From Streptomyces sp. G44 (GTDB lineage Bacteria > Actinomycetota > Actinomycetes > Streptomycetales > Streptomycetaceae), in NCBI RefSeq assembly GCF_016905445.1, contig NZ_JAFEXF010000060.1, forward strand, positions 1 to 36,600: 36,600 nt of DNA, read 5' to 3'. Positions 23,990-31,903 of this stretch are shown here, in pieces (within the stretch, counting starts at the first letter, position 1; every line of letters begins with the position of its first letter). Position numbers and translations under genes: made by a program. A model generated the notes under the pieces. It ran no database searches and was not told where the DNA came from. It saw nothing but the letters and a program-made list of their open reading frames with translations.

Positions 23990-24193
23990 ATGGCTGACCG
24001 CACGGGCCCCTGGAAGCGGCAAGGTGTCATTCCCGCGAGCAGACGGCCTCCGGAAAACCGCACCGATTACCGTACTGATCCGCTCTATCATTCCGTCCTC
24101 CGGAGCTGGTGTGAGCAGGGCAGGACAATCCCCGGCCGTCCCGACCCCGAGTGGCAGCGCCTGATCGGGCAGGACCCCTGGCCCCGCGGCTGA
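23990..24193 (+). CDS. Small protein, 67 aa, unknown
   Basis: GAGG lies five bases before the ATG. The protein is polar and basic, MADRTGPWKRQGVIPASRRP to IGQDPWPRG, with aromatic/proline motifs and no membrane helix or signal peptide. Its codons use more A/T at third positions than neighbours (ATT, CCT, GAT, CGT, ACT), as does the sequence before it. No family recognised. It lies between the GNAT gene and the chaplins and is separated from the chaplin by 162 bases. Confidence 0.6.
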   Translation: MADRTGPWKRQGVIPASRRPPENRTDYRTDPLYHSVLRSWCEQGRTIPGRPDPEWQRLIGQDPWPRG

Positions 24194-24355
24194 CGAATCC
24201 CCGTGGCATTCGGGTGAACTTCTCCGGGGCGTCAACGGCTCGGTTTCCTCTCTCCCCTTCACTCGTTAAGCAGAGCTCAGGTCACGGTGCGGGAAAGGAA
24301 CTCCCCGCCCGGCCGCGGCCGCCGCTTAGGCGTGACCCGAAAGAAGGGAAAAGCT

Positions 24356-24589
24356 GTGAAGCTGAAGAAGAGCGCGACGATCGTCGCCGGTGCCGTCGCG
24401 GCCCTGGGCATGGGCGCTCCGGCTTTCGCGGACGCCGGAGCACAGGGCAAAGCCGTCGGCTCCCCGGGCGTGGTCTCCGGAAACGTCATCCAGGTCCCCG
24501 TCCACGTCCCGGTCAATGCCTGTGGCAACACCATCAATGTCGTCGGGCTCTTCAACCCGGCCATGGGCAACAAGTGCGTCAACAGCTGA
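24356..24589 (+). CDS. Short chaplin
   Basis: 77 aa, GTG start with GAAGGGA upstream. Signal peptide about 1-26 (VKLKKSATIVAGAVAALGMG to AFA) with cleavage before DAG. The mature part is one chaplin domain, with GSPGVVSGNVIQVPVHVPVN, NACGNT, GLFNPAMGNKCVNS and two cysteines expected to form a disulfide. Chaplins self-assemble into amyloid-like rodlets that make aerial hyphae and spores hydrophobic. No sorting signal, as in the short ChpD-H class. 93 bases before the long chaplin, same strand; shared regulation is inferred. CGTTAA (24264-24269) may be part of a promoter. Confidence 0.97.
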   Translation: MKLKKSATIVAGAVAALGMGAPAFADAGAQGKAVGSPGVVSGNVIQVPVHVPVNACGNTINVVGLFNPAMGNKCVNS

Positions 24590-24682
24590 CGTAGGGCCCG
24601 GCTGTCCCAGTCGTGTCCGGCCGCCCCCTGCGGCACCCGGCCGTGGGGCCGGCCCTCCATCGCACAGAGAAAGACCACTCAA

Positions 24683-25468
24683 TTGCGACAGGCTCTCAGT
24701 AAAGGAATGCTCTCCGCCGCGGCTGCCACGAGCATCCTGTCCCTGTCCGGCACCTCCGCGTTCGCGGACGCCGAAGCGGACGGAAAGGCGCTGGGCTCGC
24801 CCGGCATTCTGTCGGGCAACAACGTGCAGGCGCCCGTCCATGTTCCGGTCAACGCCTGCGGGAACACCGTGAACGGCGTCGGCGTCGCCAACCCGTCCAT
24901 GGGCAACAAGTGCGCCAACGTCTCGACGCCGTCGCACGCGAAGCGCCACTCCCACCCTTCGCACGAGGACCGAGGCGGGCACCGCTCCTCCTCCGGCGGC
25001 GCCAGCGCGCACGGCGTGGCGGCCAAGTCGCCCGGCATCCTGTCGGGCAACAACGTGCAGGCGCCCGTCCACGTCCCGGTCAACGCCTGCGGCAACACCG
25101 CCGGCGTCGTGTCCGTGGCCAACCCGTCCATGGGCAACAAGTGCGCCAACGTGTCCGCACGGCACGACGACGGCCCGCCGCCCGAGGCCGGCAAGCCCGA
25201 GCCGAAGCCGAAGCCGAAGCCGGAGCCGCCCCGGACCGCGCCCGGCCCCAAGGCACCGTCCAAGGAGGCGCCGCCGCGGGACCCGAAGCACGAGCCGCAG
25301 GCGCCCCGGCCCGACCGTCCGGTGCGGGCGGCCGCCCCCGAGGGCGAGTTGGCCCAGACGGGCACGGATCAGGCGCTCCTGGGCGCGGCCGCCGCGAGTG
25401 CCGGGCTGCTGCTCGGCGGCGCGATCCTGTACCGGCGCCGCGGACTCACCGCGTCGGCCCGGAGCTAG
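24683..25468 (+). CDS. Long two-domain chaplin with LAQTG sorting motif
   Basis: 261 aa. TTG start at 24683; the ribosome site is weak (AGAGAAAGACC), so the start is uncertain by a few codons. Signal peptide about 1-28, then two chaplin domains (about 33-78 and 110-155), each with GNNVQAPVHVPVNACGNT and NPSMGNKCANV. A linker of Pro/Lys repeats (EPKPKPKPEPP) leads to LAQTG (about 227), a hydrophobic segment (ALLGAAAASAGLLLGGAILY) and the basic tail YRRRGL, the signal for a class-E sortase that links it to the wall. It matches the ChpA-C type. The two domain-coding stretches are near-identical in DNA at a 231-base offset. Confidence 0.96.
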   Translation: MRQALSKGMLSAAAATSILSLSGTSAFADAEADGKALGSPGILSGNNVQAPVHVPVNACGNTVNGVGVANPSMGNKCANVSTPSHAKRHSHPSHEDRGGHRSSSGGASAHGVAAKSPGILSGNNVQAPVHVPVNACGNTAGVVSVANPSMGNKCANVSARHDDGPPPEAGKPEPKPKPKPEPPRTAPGPKAPSKEAPPRDPKHEPQAPRPDRPVRAAAPEGELAQTGTDQALLGAAAASAGLLLGGAILYRRRGLTASARS

Positions 25469-25511
25469 ACCGGCCGCCCCGAGGGGCCACGCCGGGCACA
25501 CGCACCACCCA

Positions 25512-25548
25512 CGAGAGCCCCGCTGCCTGCCAGGCAGCGGGGCTCTCG
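25512..25548 (+). terminator. Very strong intrinsic hairpin after the chaplins
   Basis: Perfect 17-base arms CGAGAGCCCCGCTGCCT and AGGCAGCGGGGCTCTCG close a three-base GCC loop, 44 bases after the chaplin stop. No T-run follows, as is usual here. The best-supported terminator in the window. Confidence 0.9.
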
Positions 25549-26101
25549 GGCGTGAGTCGGGGGAGGTGTCCGAAGCGGCGGCCGCCGACGGGGAAGTCTG
25601 GACGCGATCGCTTCCCCGCCGGCGCGGGAGGTGGGGCGGCCGGCCTGTCGGGGAATGTCGCTCACCCACGGCATGGCTGCCGACGGCTGGCGGGCAAGCG
25701 ACCCGGTCCGTCCCATGAAGCACCCCAAGTGCACCATCTGACGGGCCGTCCGGTCGGCGCGCTTCACCCGTTCGCCCACCACGTCACCCAGAAGATGCGC
25801 CCGCCACGTCGCTCGGAAGACGCGCCCGCCACGTCGCTCAGTGGAGGTGCCCGCCACGTCGCTCGGGAGAGCTGCCGGGCCTTGGTGGCCCGGCTGCCGT
25901 GGACCATCGCATGCACGGCGGCCGGGCCGGGTGCCGTCTCCGCGTCACCTGAGGCGACAGTAGGGGCCCCGGGCCGCGCGGGGGCGTGCCACGCCTGGTG
26001 AGGGCCGCGGTTCCACCCGATCAGCGCGGCCCGCTCCCGTTCCGTCGAGCCGGTGGGCACGGGGGGCACGGGGCGCCGGGTACGGGGCAGGGGGCACACG
26101 G
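25549..26101. other. Gap between terminator and ATP-grasp gene
   Basis: Apart from the tandem repeat at 25783-25880 I see no gene. Open frames on both strands here have no domain likeness. GTGCACGGG-type GC runs near 26050-26100 (repeated GGGGCACGG motifs) are low complexity. The ATP-grasp gene ends at 26102, so its terminator should lie here, but no clear hairpin was found. Confidence 0.4.
25783..25880. repeat. 25-bp tandem repeat, about four copies
   Basis: Copies begin at 25783, 25808, 25833 and 25858 and each starts GTC(A/G)C(C/T)C, with the first three ending GCCCGCCAC. Copies 1 and 2 differ by a few bases; copies 3 and 4 are more diverged and the last is truncated. The unit is not a multiple of three, so it is unlikely to encode a protein repeat. 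No spacer is present, so this is not CRISPR. Confidence 0.85.
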
Positions 26102-27427
26102 TCACGCGTCGGTCGAGGCGCGCTCCCGGGTCGACTGGCCGGGTACGAGTGCCGGGGCGTTCCCCTCCGGCCCGGTCCCGCGGGAGAGGACCGCCAGCGC
26201 CCTGCGCGCCAGGCGGCCCGCGCCGTCCCGCAGGCGGCGCGTGACATGGCGCAGCCACAGGCGGCGCATGGCCGCTCCGGGGGCGGGGTCGTCACCCGCG
26301 TGCCAGGCGAGTTCAGCGGGCGGCGAGGGCACGGGCCTCCTGGACCAGGGCCGGGGCCGGGGCCGGGGCAGGGCGCGCAGGGCGGCCAGCGGGGCGTAGT
26401 TCTCCACCACGAAGGCGCGGCCCTCAAGGGGGCGCGGGGCGGGCACGGGCCGGTGCGTGAGGTCCAGGTGCAGCGCGCGCACCACGTCCGTGCCCGCGCC
26501 GTCGGCGAAGAGGCGGAACTGTGCTCCGGGGCGCGGGTTGAAGTCGATGAGATGGAACGCCCCGCTCGCGGTGTCCCTGCGGAAGTCCAGGTCGAACACG
26601 CCCCGGTAGTCCAGGGCCGCGATCAGCCGCTGGGCGCAGGACCACAGTTCGGGGTTGCCGGTCCACTCGCCGCTGGCCGTCAGCCCTGCCGAGCGCGGCC
26701 ATGAGCGGTGCTTGCGGCCGGTGCCGCCGCCGCGTACGACGCCGTCCCGGCCCGCGTACCCGTGGACGAACCAGTCCGCGTCCCGGGCGCCGGGCACGAA
26801 GGCCTGGAGCAGCAGACGGCTGCCGGCCTCGGGCCCGCGCTCGAACAGGGCCGCCGCCTCGTGCGGGGAGCCGATCAGGGTGGTGCTGCGCAGGCCCGCG
26901 TCCCGGGGGAGCAGCCAGGGGCGGCTCCACTTCGCCACGGTGGGGATGCCGAGCCGGGCCACGGCGCCCACGGCGTCGGCGGCGGACTCCGGGGCCAGCG
27001 TCGTCGGATGCGCGACACCGGCCCGCGCGCACACCCGCGCCAGGCTCTCCTTGTCGGCGACGCGCTCGGCCGTGTCGCCCGTGGGGCGGGGCAGCAGGTA
27101 GCGGTCGCTCAGCTCGGCGTGCAGGGCGCTGACCGCGAGGGCGCCGGCGTCGTCCAGGGGGATCAGCACGGCGGGCGCCGTGAAGTGGCGTGCGATCCGG
27201 CGCAGCGTGGCGGCCACCTCGGCGAGCGGGGCGCCCGGGGCGGGCGGCGGGTACATCCGGTGCAGGTGCCGGGAGTGGCGTACGGGGCTGTCGTGGTCGT
27301 CGGCCACCAGGTGCACCTGCACTCCCGCGCGCCCCAGGGAGCGTACGGCGCCCAGCGTTCCGTGGTGGAAGGGATTGCGGTCGATCCGCAGGAGGACCGC
27401 GGGAATTCGTGTATCGAGGGGAGTCAC
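26102..27427 (-). CDS. ATP-grasp domain protein in exopolysaccharide locus
   Basis: 441 aa from the GTG at 27427, chosen for GAGG six bases upstream; an ATG at 27454 would add nine residues. N-terminal Rossmann-like part with HHGTLGAVRSLGRAGVQVHL, then the ATP-grasp fold (about 120-330) with VADKESLARVC, PTVAKWSRPWLL, the loop LLQAFVPGARDADWFVHGY and the magnesium site FDLDFRRD/HLIDFNPRPGAQ. Such enzymes join a carboxylate to an amine or thiol using ATP. The C-terminal 80 residues are Pro/Arg-rich with RRLWLRHVTRRL, suggesting membrane or partner contact. Substrate unknown; its place beside the GH26-like gene suggests decoration of a sugar polymer with an amino acid or peptide. Confidence 0.85.
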   Translation of the reverse strand: MTPLDTRIPAVLLRIDRNPFHHGTLGAVRSLGRAGVQVHLVADDHDSPVRHSRHLHRMYPPPAPGAPLAEVAATLRRIARHFTAPAVLIPLDDAGALAVSALHAELSDRYLLPRPTGDTAERVADKESLARVCARAGVAHPTTLAPESAADAVGAVARLGIPTVAKWSRPWLLPRDAGLRSTTLIGSPHEAAALFERGPEAGSRLLLQAFVPGARDADWFVHGYAGRDGVVRGGGTGRKHRSWPRSAGLTASGEWTGNPELWSCAQRLIAALDYRGVFDLDFRRDTASGAFHLIDFNPRPGAQFRLFADGAGTDVVRALHLDLTHRPVPAPRPLEGRAFVVENYAPLAALRALPRPRPRPWSRRPVPSPPAELAWHAGDDPAPGAAMRRLWLRHVTRRLRDGAGRLARRALAVLSRGTGPEGNAPALVPGQSTRERASTDA

Positions 27428-27555
27428 ATTCGACCTCGCTGCTCGATCGTCCATATGGGCGATGTGGCGGAACGCGGGATTAGAAACTCGATTGGCGTAA
27501 TAGGAATAAGTATGACGGGGTGTCAGTGGAGGACGGCTGAGAAAGAGGAGCGGTT

Positions 27556-28857
27556 ATGGATGCAGGGCTTCGGCGGCGCGGTGCGCGGCTGTCCTTTCTC
27601 GTGGCCGGGATGGTCTCGGCGGTGGCCCTCGCGCACGTCCCGGCTCATCCGGCGGGCATCGCGCGGGACAGCGGGCCGCCGGGCGCCGCCCCGCCGCCCC
27701 CGGTGGCCTCCGTGGGGCCCGTGGTCCCCGCGGCTCCCGCGCCTCCCGCGCCCTCCGCGGGCAGGACTCCGGCCGGAGAGGCCCCGGCCGGCGGGACCGC
27801 GGGCGGCGGGGCCCCGTCCGGCAAGGCGCCCGCCTTCGGCGCGTATCTCGACTACGGCCCGCGTGGGGTCGAGCGCATGAGCGAGCTGAGCGAGTGGCTC
27901 GGCGGCGCCGAGCTGCGGGTCGGCCACACCTATCTCCCCGGTGACCGCTGGAGCAACATCGAGGGCGCCCCGCGCTTCCTGGAGGCCTGGGCCGCCTGGC
28001 GCAGGGAGAAGGACGACCGGCTCTTCGTCCTCAACGTCCCGATGCTCGAACGCAACGAGGAGGGCGTGAGCGACCGGGAGGTCGCCGGGCTGCTGCGGCG
28101 GGGCGCCGCGGGCCGCTTCGACCACCACTTCCGGGTGCTGGCCCGACGCCTGGTCGACCTCGGCGTGCCCGACACGGTGATCGTGCCGGGCTGGGAGATG
28201 AACGGCACGACCTACACCCATCGCTGCGGTCCGGACCCGGAGTCCTGGAAGAGGTACTGGAACAGGATCGTCACCACGATGCGCTCGGTGGCCGGACAGG
28301 AGTTTCGGTTCGACTTCACCCCCAGCAGAGGGCGTGACGCCGTTCCTTGGACGCAGTGCTATCCCGGTGACGACGTGGTCGACATCATCGGCATGGACTC
28401 GTACGACCAGCCGCGCGGAATGTCATTCGACGAACAGGTGACGGAGCCTTTCGGACTCCAGGACCACGTCGACTTCGCGGCGGCGCACAAGAAACCCATC
28501 TCTTATCCCGAATGGGGGCTGTTCCGCAACGGCGACAACGCCGAATACATGCGCCGCATGCTGGAATGGATGGACGACAAGAAGCCCCTGTACAACACCG
28601 TCACCGACTACTGCCCGCACGGCGTATGGCAGTGCAAGGAGAACCCCGGGGCCTCGGCGGTCTACCGCGATCTGCTCTCCGGACGGGACAGCACACCGGC
28701 CGCGCCGACCGCGCCGGCCGAGCCGGGCAAGCCGTCCGGGCCGGTGACGCCGCCCGAGTGCGCACCGCTGGGCCTCGGCGAGTGGGTCGAGTACTGGCTG
28801 GGCGGGAAGCTGTGCGTGCGGTTCGACTGGTGGCAGGGGGAGCGGCGCACCACCTGA
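27556..28857 (+). CDS. Secreted GH26-like glycoside hydrolase
   Basis: 433 aa. ATG with AGAGGAG six bases upstream. Signal peptide or anchor about 8-28 (ARLSFLVAGMVSAVALAHV), a Pro/Ala/Gly linker (35-90), then a TIM-barrel domain (about 95-375) with FGAYLDYG, PGWEMNG carrying the acid/base E214, FDFTPSRG, IIGMDSYDQP and YPEWGLF with the nucleophile E319. These are GH26-type positions, the family of beta-mannanases and some glycan lyase-like enzymes. The end has two cysteines (PPECAPLG and KLCVRF). It probably trims or releases the polymer made by the neighbouring locus. Divergent from the ATP-grasp gene; a 128-base AT-richer promoter gap lies between. Confidence 0.9.
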   Translation: MDAGLRRRGARLSFLVAGMVSAVALAHVPAHPAGIARDSGPPGAAPPPPVASVGPVVPAAPAPPAPSAGRTPAGEAPAGGTAGGGAPSGKAPAFGAYLDYGPRGVERMSELSEWLGGAELRVGHTYLPGDRWSNIEGAPRFLEAWAAWRREKDDRLFVLNVPMLERNEEGVSDREVAGLLRRGAAGRFDHHFRVLARRLVDLGVPDTVIVPGWEMNGTTYTHRCGPDPESWKRYWNRIVTTMRSVAGQEFRFDFTPSRGRDAVPWTQCYPGDDVVDIIGMDSYDQPRGMSFDEQVTEPFGLQDHVDFAAAHKKPISYPEWGLFRNGDNAEYMRRMLEWMDDKKPLYNTVTDYCPHGVWQCKENPGASAVYRDLLSGRDSTPAAPTAPAEPGKPSGPVTPPECAPLGLGEWVEYWLGGKLCVRFDWWQGERRTT

Positions 28858-28881
28858 GGCGCCGGCGGGCGGCGCGGGCTC

Positions 28882-30111
28882 TCACACGGAGCCCCCGCCG
28901 CCCCGACCCGCCTTCCGCCCGCCCTTCGCCTCCCGCTCCCGCGACCGCTCGTCCCGGGCCTGACCCTCCCGCGACCGCTCCTCCCGCTCCCGCATCCGTT
29001 CCTTCGCCCACCGCCGGGCCGACGCGTCGCCGAGGGCCGCCGCCAGCAGCGGCGCCGTCCGCCTGCGGGCCAGCAGGAAGCGCTGGTTGGTGACCGGCTC
29101 GGGCCGCCAGTGGTGCTTGTAGGGCTCGTCGCCGCGCAGCAGGCTCAGCGCGCGCCGCTGTTCCCCCGCGGTGTGGCGGGTGCACGCGTTCAGGAGCATC
29201 GTCGCCACGTCCACCTTGCGTTCCCGCAGGCGCGGATGGGCACCGTACAGGTAGCCGCCGGCCAGCGTGCCCGAGAGCAGGGTCAGGTCGGCGGCCAGCA
29301 CCTCGCCGTCCAGGCGGAACTCGGTCACCACGGCCTCGCCCGCCGCGACCATGGGCCGCATCGAGCGCAGCAGGTGCTCGCGGAACCGCGGCTGGAGGTG
29401 CTCGGAGGTCACCTTGCGGCCCTGCCACTGCAACTCGTGCAGGCGCAGCAGGGTCCGCACCGACGCCTCCACCTCCTCCACGGGCACGGTGCGCGCCTGC
29501 ACGCCCAGCGCCGTCAGCTTGCGCATCTTGGCGCGGGTGCGCTGGGCCCGCGGCGTCGGCAGCCGCTGGAGCAGCTCCTCCATGGGCAGCGGGGGCAGCT
29601 CCAGGCAGGGGGAGTCGGCCAGCGCCCGCTTCGGCCCCGGCCACCGCTCGTGGACCGCCTCGGCACAGGCGCCGGGGCGGACCTCCCCGAAGTCGATCAG
29701 CGCGGTCGCGGCCAGCGCGCGCAGGCCCGCCACCAGCGCCTCGGTCCCGGCCTCGCGCACCGCGCCGTCCACCAGGACGTCCGAGAAGTCGGAGATCGCG
29801 CCGCCGAGCGGCTTCAGCGCCGGCAGCGGACGGCTCACCCGCATCATCGGGGCGGCGGCGACGAGCCGCTCGCCCTCGTGGACCAGGAGCACCCGCAGCC
29901 GTCCGCGCCGCCCGTAGGAGCGCCACCAGGAGGTGAGCCACGCGTGGCTCTGGAACGGCGTGGCCGCCCCGCAGGACCGGTGCAGCCGCGCCCAGTCCGC
30001 GGCCAGCGCCTCGAACTCGTCCTCGTCCGCGCACACGCGGGTGACGAGCAGCCCCATGCCCGCGGCCGTCCTCGTCGCCGTCCTCGTCGCCGTGTCTGCC
30101 GCCGTGCTCAT
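28882..30111 (-). CDS. CelD/BcsL-type GNAT acyltransferase
   Basis: 409 aa. The ATG at 30111 overlaps the Wzz-like stop (TGATG). GNAT fold repeated twice, with SHAWLTSWWRSYGRRGRLRV, MMRVSRPLPALKPLGG, the central LTPRAQRTRAKMRKLTALG and the second half AVVTEFRLDGEVLAADLTLL, LYGAHPRL, then LLRGDEPYKHHWRPE, the family hallmark of exopolysaccharide-locus acyltransferases. Likely acetylates or acylates a sugar in the cytoplasm. C-terminal tail of Arg/Glu repeats (REREERSREGQARDE) is coiled. Last gene of the long minus-strand operon. Confidence 0.88.
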   Translation of the reverse strand: MSTAADTATRTATRTAAGMGLLVTRVCADEDEFEALAADWARLHRSCGAATPFQSHAWLTSWWRSYGRRGRLRVLLVHEGERLVAAAPMMRVSRPLPALKPLGGAISDFSDVLVDGAVREAGTEALVAGLRALAATALIDFGEVRPGACAEAVHERWPGPKRALADSPCLELPPLPMEELLQRLPTPRAQRTRAKMRKLTALGVQARTVPVEEVEASVRTLLRLHELQWQGRKVTSEHLQPRFREHLLRSMRPMVAAGEAVVTEFRLDGEVLAADLTLLSGTLAGGYLYGAHPRLRERKVDVATMLLNACTRHTAGEQRRALSLLRGDEPYKHHWRPEPVTNQRFLLARRRTAPLLAAALGDASARRWAKERMREREERSREGQARDERSREREAKGGRKAGRGGGGSV

Positions 30112-30761
30112 CACGTCGCGCTCCGGGCCAGGGCGGACGCAGGTCCGGGGACCGAGGCGGCGGCGGGTGCCTCCGTACGGCCCCGTGGACGTACGAGGAG
30201 CGCGAGGCCGCCGAGCAGGCCGCCGGCGCAGCCGCCGACCAGGGTCGTCACGCCGGCGGAGAGCGAGGACGGCTCGGTGGGCTCCAGGGCCCGGGAGAAC
30301 GTCAGCAGCTTGACCTGGGTGCTGTCCTTGGCGTGGTTGGCGTTCGTGGCGAGCGATCTGGCCACCGCGTTCGCGGTCAGGGCGGCGGCCGACGGCCGGT
30401 CCGACCGTGCGGAGATCGAGATCATCGGCGCGTCGGGGGAGGTCGCCACCTGGACGCTGTCCCGCAGCTGCGCGGGCGTCATGCCCGCCTCCACCTGCGC
30501 GTCGCCCAGCACGGCCACCTGGGCCGCCACCCGCCCGTACGCCTGGGCGAATCCGAGCGCCGTCGCCGGGTCCGCCTTGGCCTGCGGCACGGCGACGACG
30601 TAACTGGTGGCGGTGTACTGCGGCGTCTGGCACACGCCGTACCCGGCGCCCACCAGGACGCCGGCCGCCGCGCAGGCCGGCAGGGGCCACCAGCGGGGCA
30701 GCCGGGCCAGGCGGGCGCGCAGGGCGTCGGCGCGCGACCGCTCGTTCTCGGAGTCGCTCAT
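30111..30761 (-). CDS. Wzz/YveK-like chain-length determinant
   Basis: 216 aa. TM1 about 25-44 (WWPLPACAAAGVLVGAGYGV) and TM2 about 168-190 (GVTTLVGGCAGGLLGGLALL) flank an outer domain of about 120 residues, with QYTATSYVVAVPQ and PMISISARSDRPSAAALTAN, the usual Wzz order. The proline-rich motif before TM2 is ALEPTEPSSL. It sets polymer length with a Wzy-type polymerase. No tyrosine kinase domain or C-terminal tyrosine cluster is fused, unlike Wzc. ATGA overlap with the GT4 gene; TGATG with the acyltransferase. Confidence 0.88.
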   Translation of the reverse strand: MSDSENERSRADALRARLARLPRWWPLPACAAAGVLVGAGYGVCQTPQYTATSYVVAVPQAKADPATALGFAQAYGRVAAQVAVLGDAQVEAGMTPAQLRDSVQVATSPDAPMISISARSDRPSAAALTANAVARSLATNANHAKDSTQVKLLTFSRALEPTEPSSLSAGVTTLVGGCAGGLLGGLALLVRPRGRTEAPAAASVPGPASALARSAT

Positions 30762-31903
30762 CGAGGGTTCACCTCCAGGGTCTGGCCGGGCACAACGGAC
30801 GCGTAGACGCGCATCAGCTGGTCGGCGCTTCGGGTGATGCTGTAGTGCCCCACCGAGGCGGGCGCGGAGCGGCTCGGGGGGCGTGCGCCGCGCAGGCCGT
30901 AGAGGGCCTGCGCGAAGGAGTCCGGGTCGCTCGGGCGGTACGAGGCGTTGGTCCGCGCGTCGGCGGGCAGGTCGTCCAGGGCCGGGCACGAGGCGTAGAG
31001 CACGGGGAGCCCGGCGGCCAGGCCCTCCACGAGCGCCAGCCCGAAGGCCTCCTCGGGGGAGGGCGAGGCCAGCGCGTCCATGGCCGACAGGAGCGAGGGC
31101 AGGCCCGGGGCGCCGTCCTCGCCCTCGCTCTCCTCGTGGGCGGCCTCCCCGGCGAACCGCACCCGCCCGGCGAGGCCGAGCCGGTGGGCCAGCCGCCGCA
31201 GCTCCTGCTCCCGGGGTCCCGCGCCGACCAGCAGGACGGCGACGTCCTCGGGCAGCTGGGCCGCCGCGCGCAGGAGCACGTCGAAGCGCTTGCCGCCGGT
31301 CAGGCGGCCCACGCCCCCGACGACGTACGCGGTGTCGGGCAGGCCGAGGCGGTGCCGGGCGCGGGCCCGGGCCGCCGGGTCGAACCGGAAGCGGTCCACG
31401 TCGATGCCGTTCGGCACCACCCGGATGCGCCGGCGGGGCACGCCCCAGCGGTGCAGCCGCCGTCCGACGGCGGGGGAGACGGCGACCGTCATCCGCCCCA
31501 GCCGCTCCCCGGCGAGGTACAGCGCGCGGACGCCCGCGGTCAGCGCCCGGCCCTCCATCTGCGTGTCGCCGAGGGAGTGTTCGGTGGCCACCACCGCGCG
31601 CACCCCGGCCAGGCGGGCCGCAATGCGCCCGTACAGGCAGGCGCGGTAGAGGTGGGTGTGGACCGCGTCGTACCGGCCCGCCCTGATGACGCGGGCCAGC
31701 CGGGGCAGCGCCGTCACGTCCTGGTTGCCGGCCATGCCGAGGTCGGTGACGCGCGTGCCGTCGGCGACGATGCCGCGCGCCACGGCGCCCGCGTCGGTCA
31801 GCGTCACGACGTCGCACTCCACCGGCAGATGGCGCAACAGCAGGCGCAGTTGCTGTTCGGCGCCGCCGACGCCGAGGCCGGTGATGACGTGCAGGACCTT
31901 CAT
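30758..31903 (-). CDS. GT4-family glycosyltransferase
   Basis: 381 aa. GT-B fold: VLHVITGLGVGGAEQQL at the N-terminus with the acceptor-side glycine-rich loop, IRVVPNGIDVDRF between domains, VVGGVGRLTGGKRFDVLL with K for the phosphate, and SPSPEEAFGLALVEGLAAGL with the E-x7-E motif that binds the nucleotide sugar. Transfers one sugar to a lipid-linked precursor. It is the only cytoplasmic glycosyltransferase visible in the locus besides the initiating phosphosugar transferase. Overlaps the deacetylase and Wzz-like genes by ATGA. Confidence 0.94.
   Translation of the reverse strand: MKVLHVITGLGVGGAEQQLRLLLRHLPVECDVVTLTDAGAVARGIVADGTRVTDLGMAGNQDVTALPRLARVIRAGRYDAVHTHLYRACLYGRIAARLAGVRAVVATEHSLGDTQMEGRALTAGVRALYLAGERLGRMTVAVSPAVGRRLHRWGVPRRRIRVVPNGIDVDRFRFDPAARARARHRLGLPDTAYVVGGVGRLTGGKRFDVLLRAAAQLPEDVAVLLVGAGPREQELRRLAHRLGLAGRVRFAGEAAHEESEGEDGAPGLPSLLSAMDALASPSPEEAFGLALVEGLAAGLPVLYASCPALDDLPADARTNASYRPSDPDSFAQALYGLRGARPPSRSAPASVGHYSITRSADQLMRVYASVVPGQTLEVNPR

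Noticed and set aside
24230..24269. CGTCAAC and CGTTAA as a BldN-type promoter for the short chaplin
   Set aside because: The -10-like half is acceptable, but the spacing of about 27 bases is too long and no better -35 match lies at 16-17 bases.
25783..25880. Tandem array considered as CRISPR
   Set aside because: Units are directly adjacent with no spacers and no cas genes are present.
25764..26258. Minus-strand 164-codon frame in the gap after the chaplins
   Set aside because: It owes its length to GC bias and the 25-bp repeat; the composition is Pro/Arg/Gly-rich with no domain, and it overlaps the ATP-grasp gene end.
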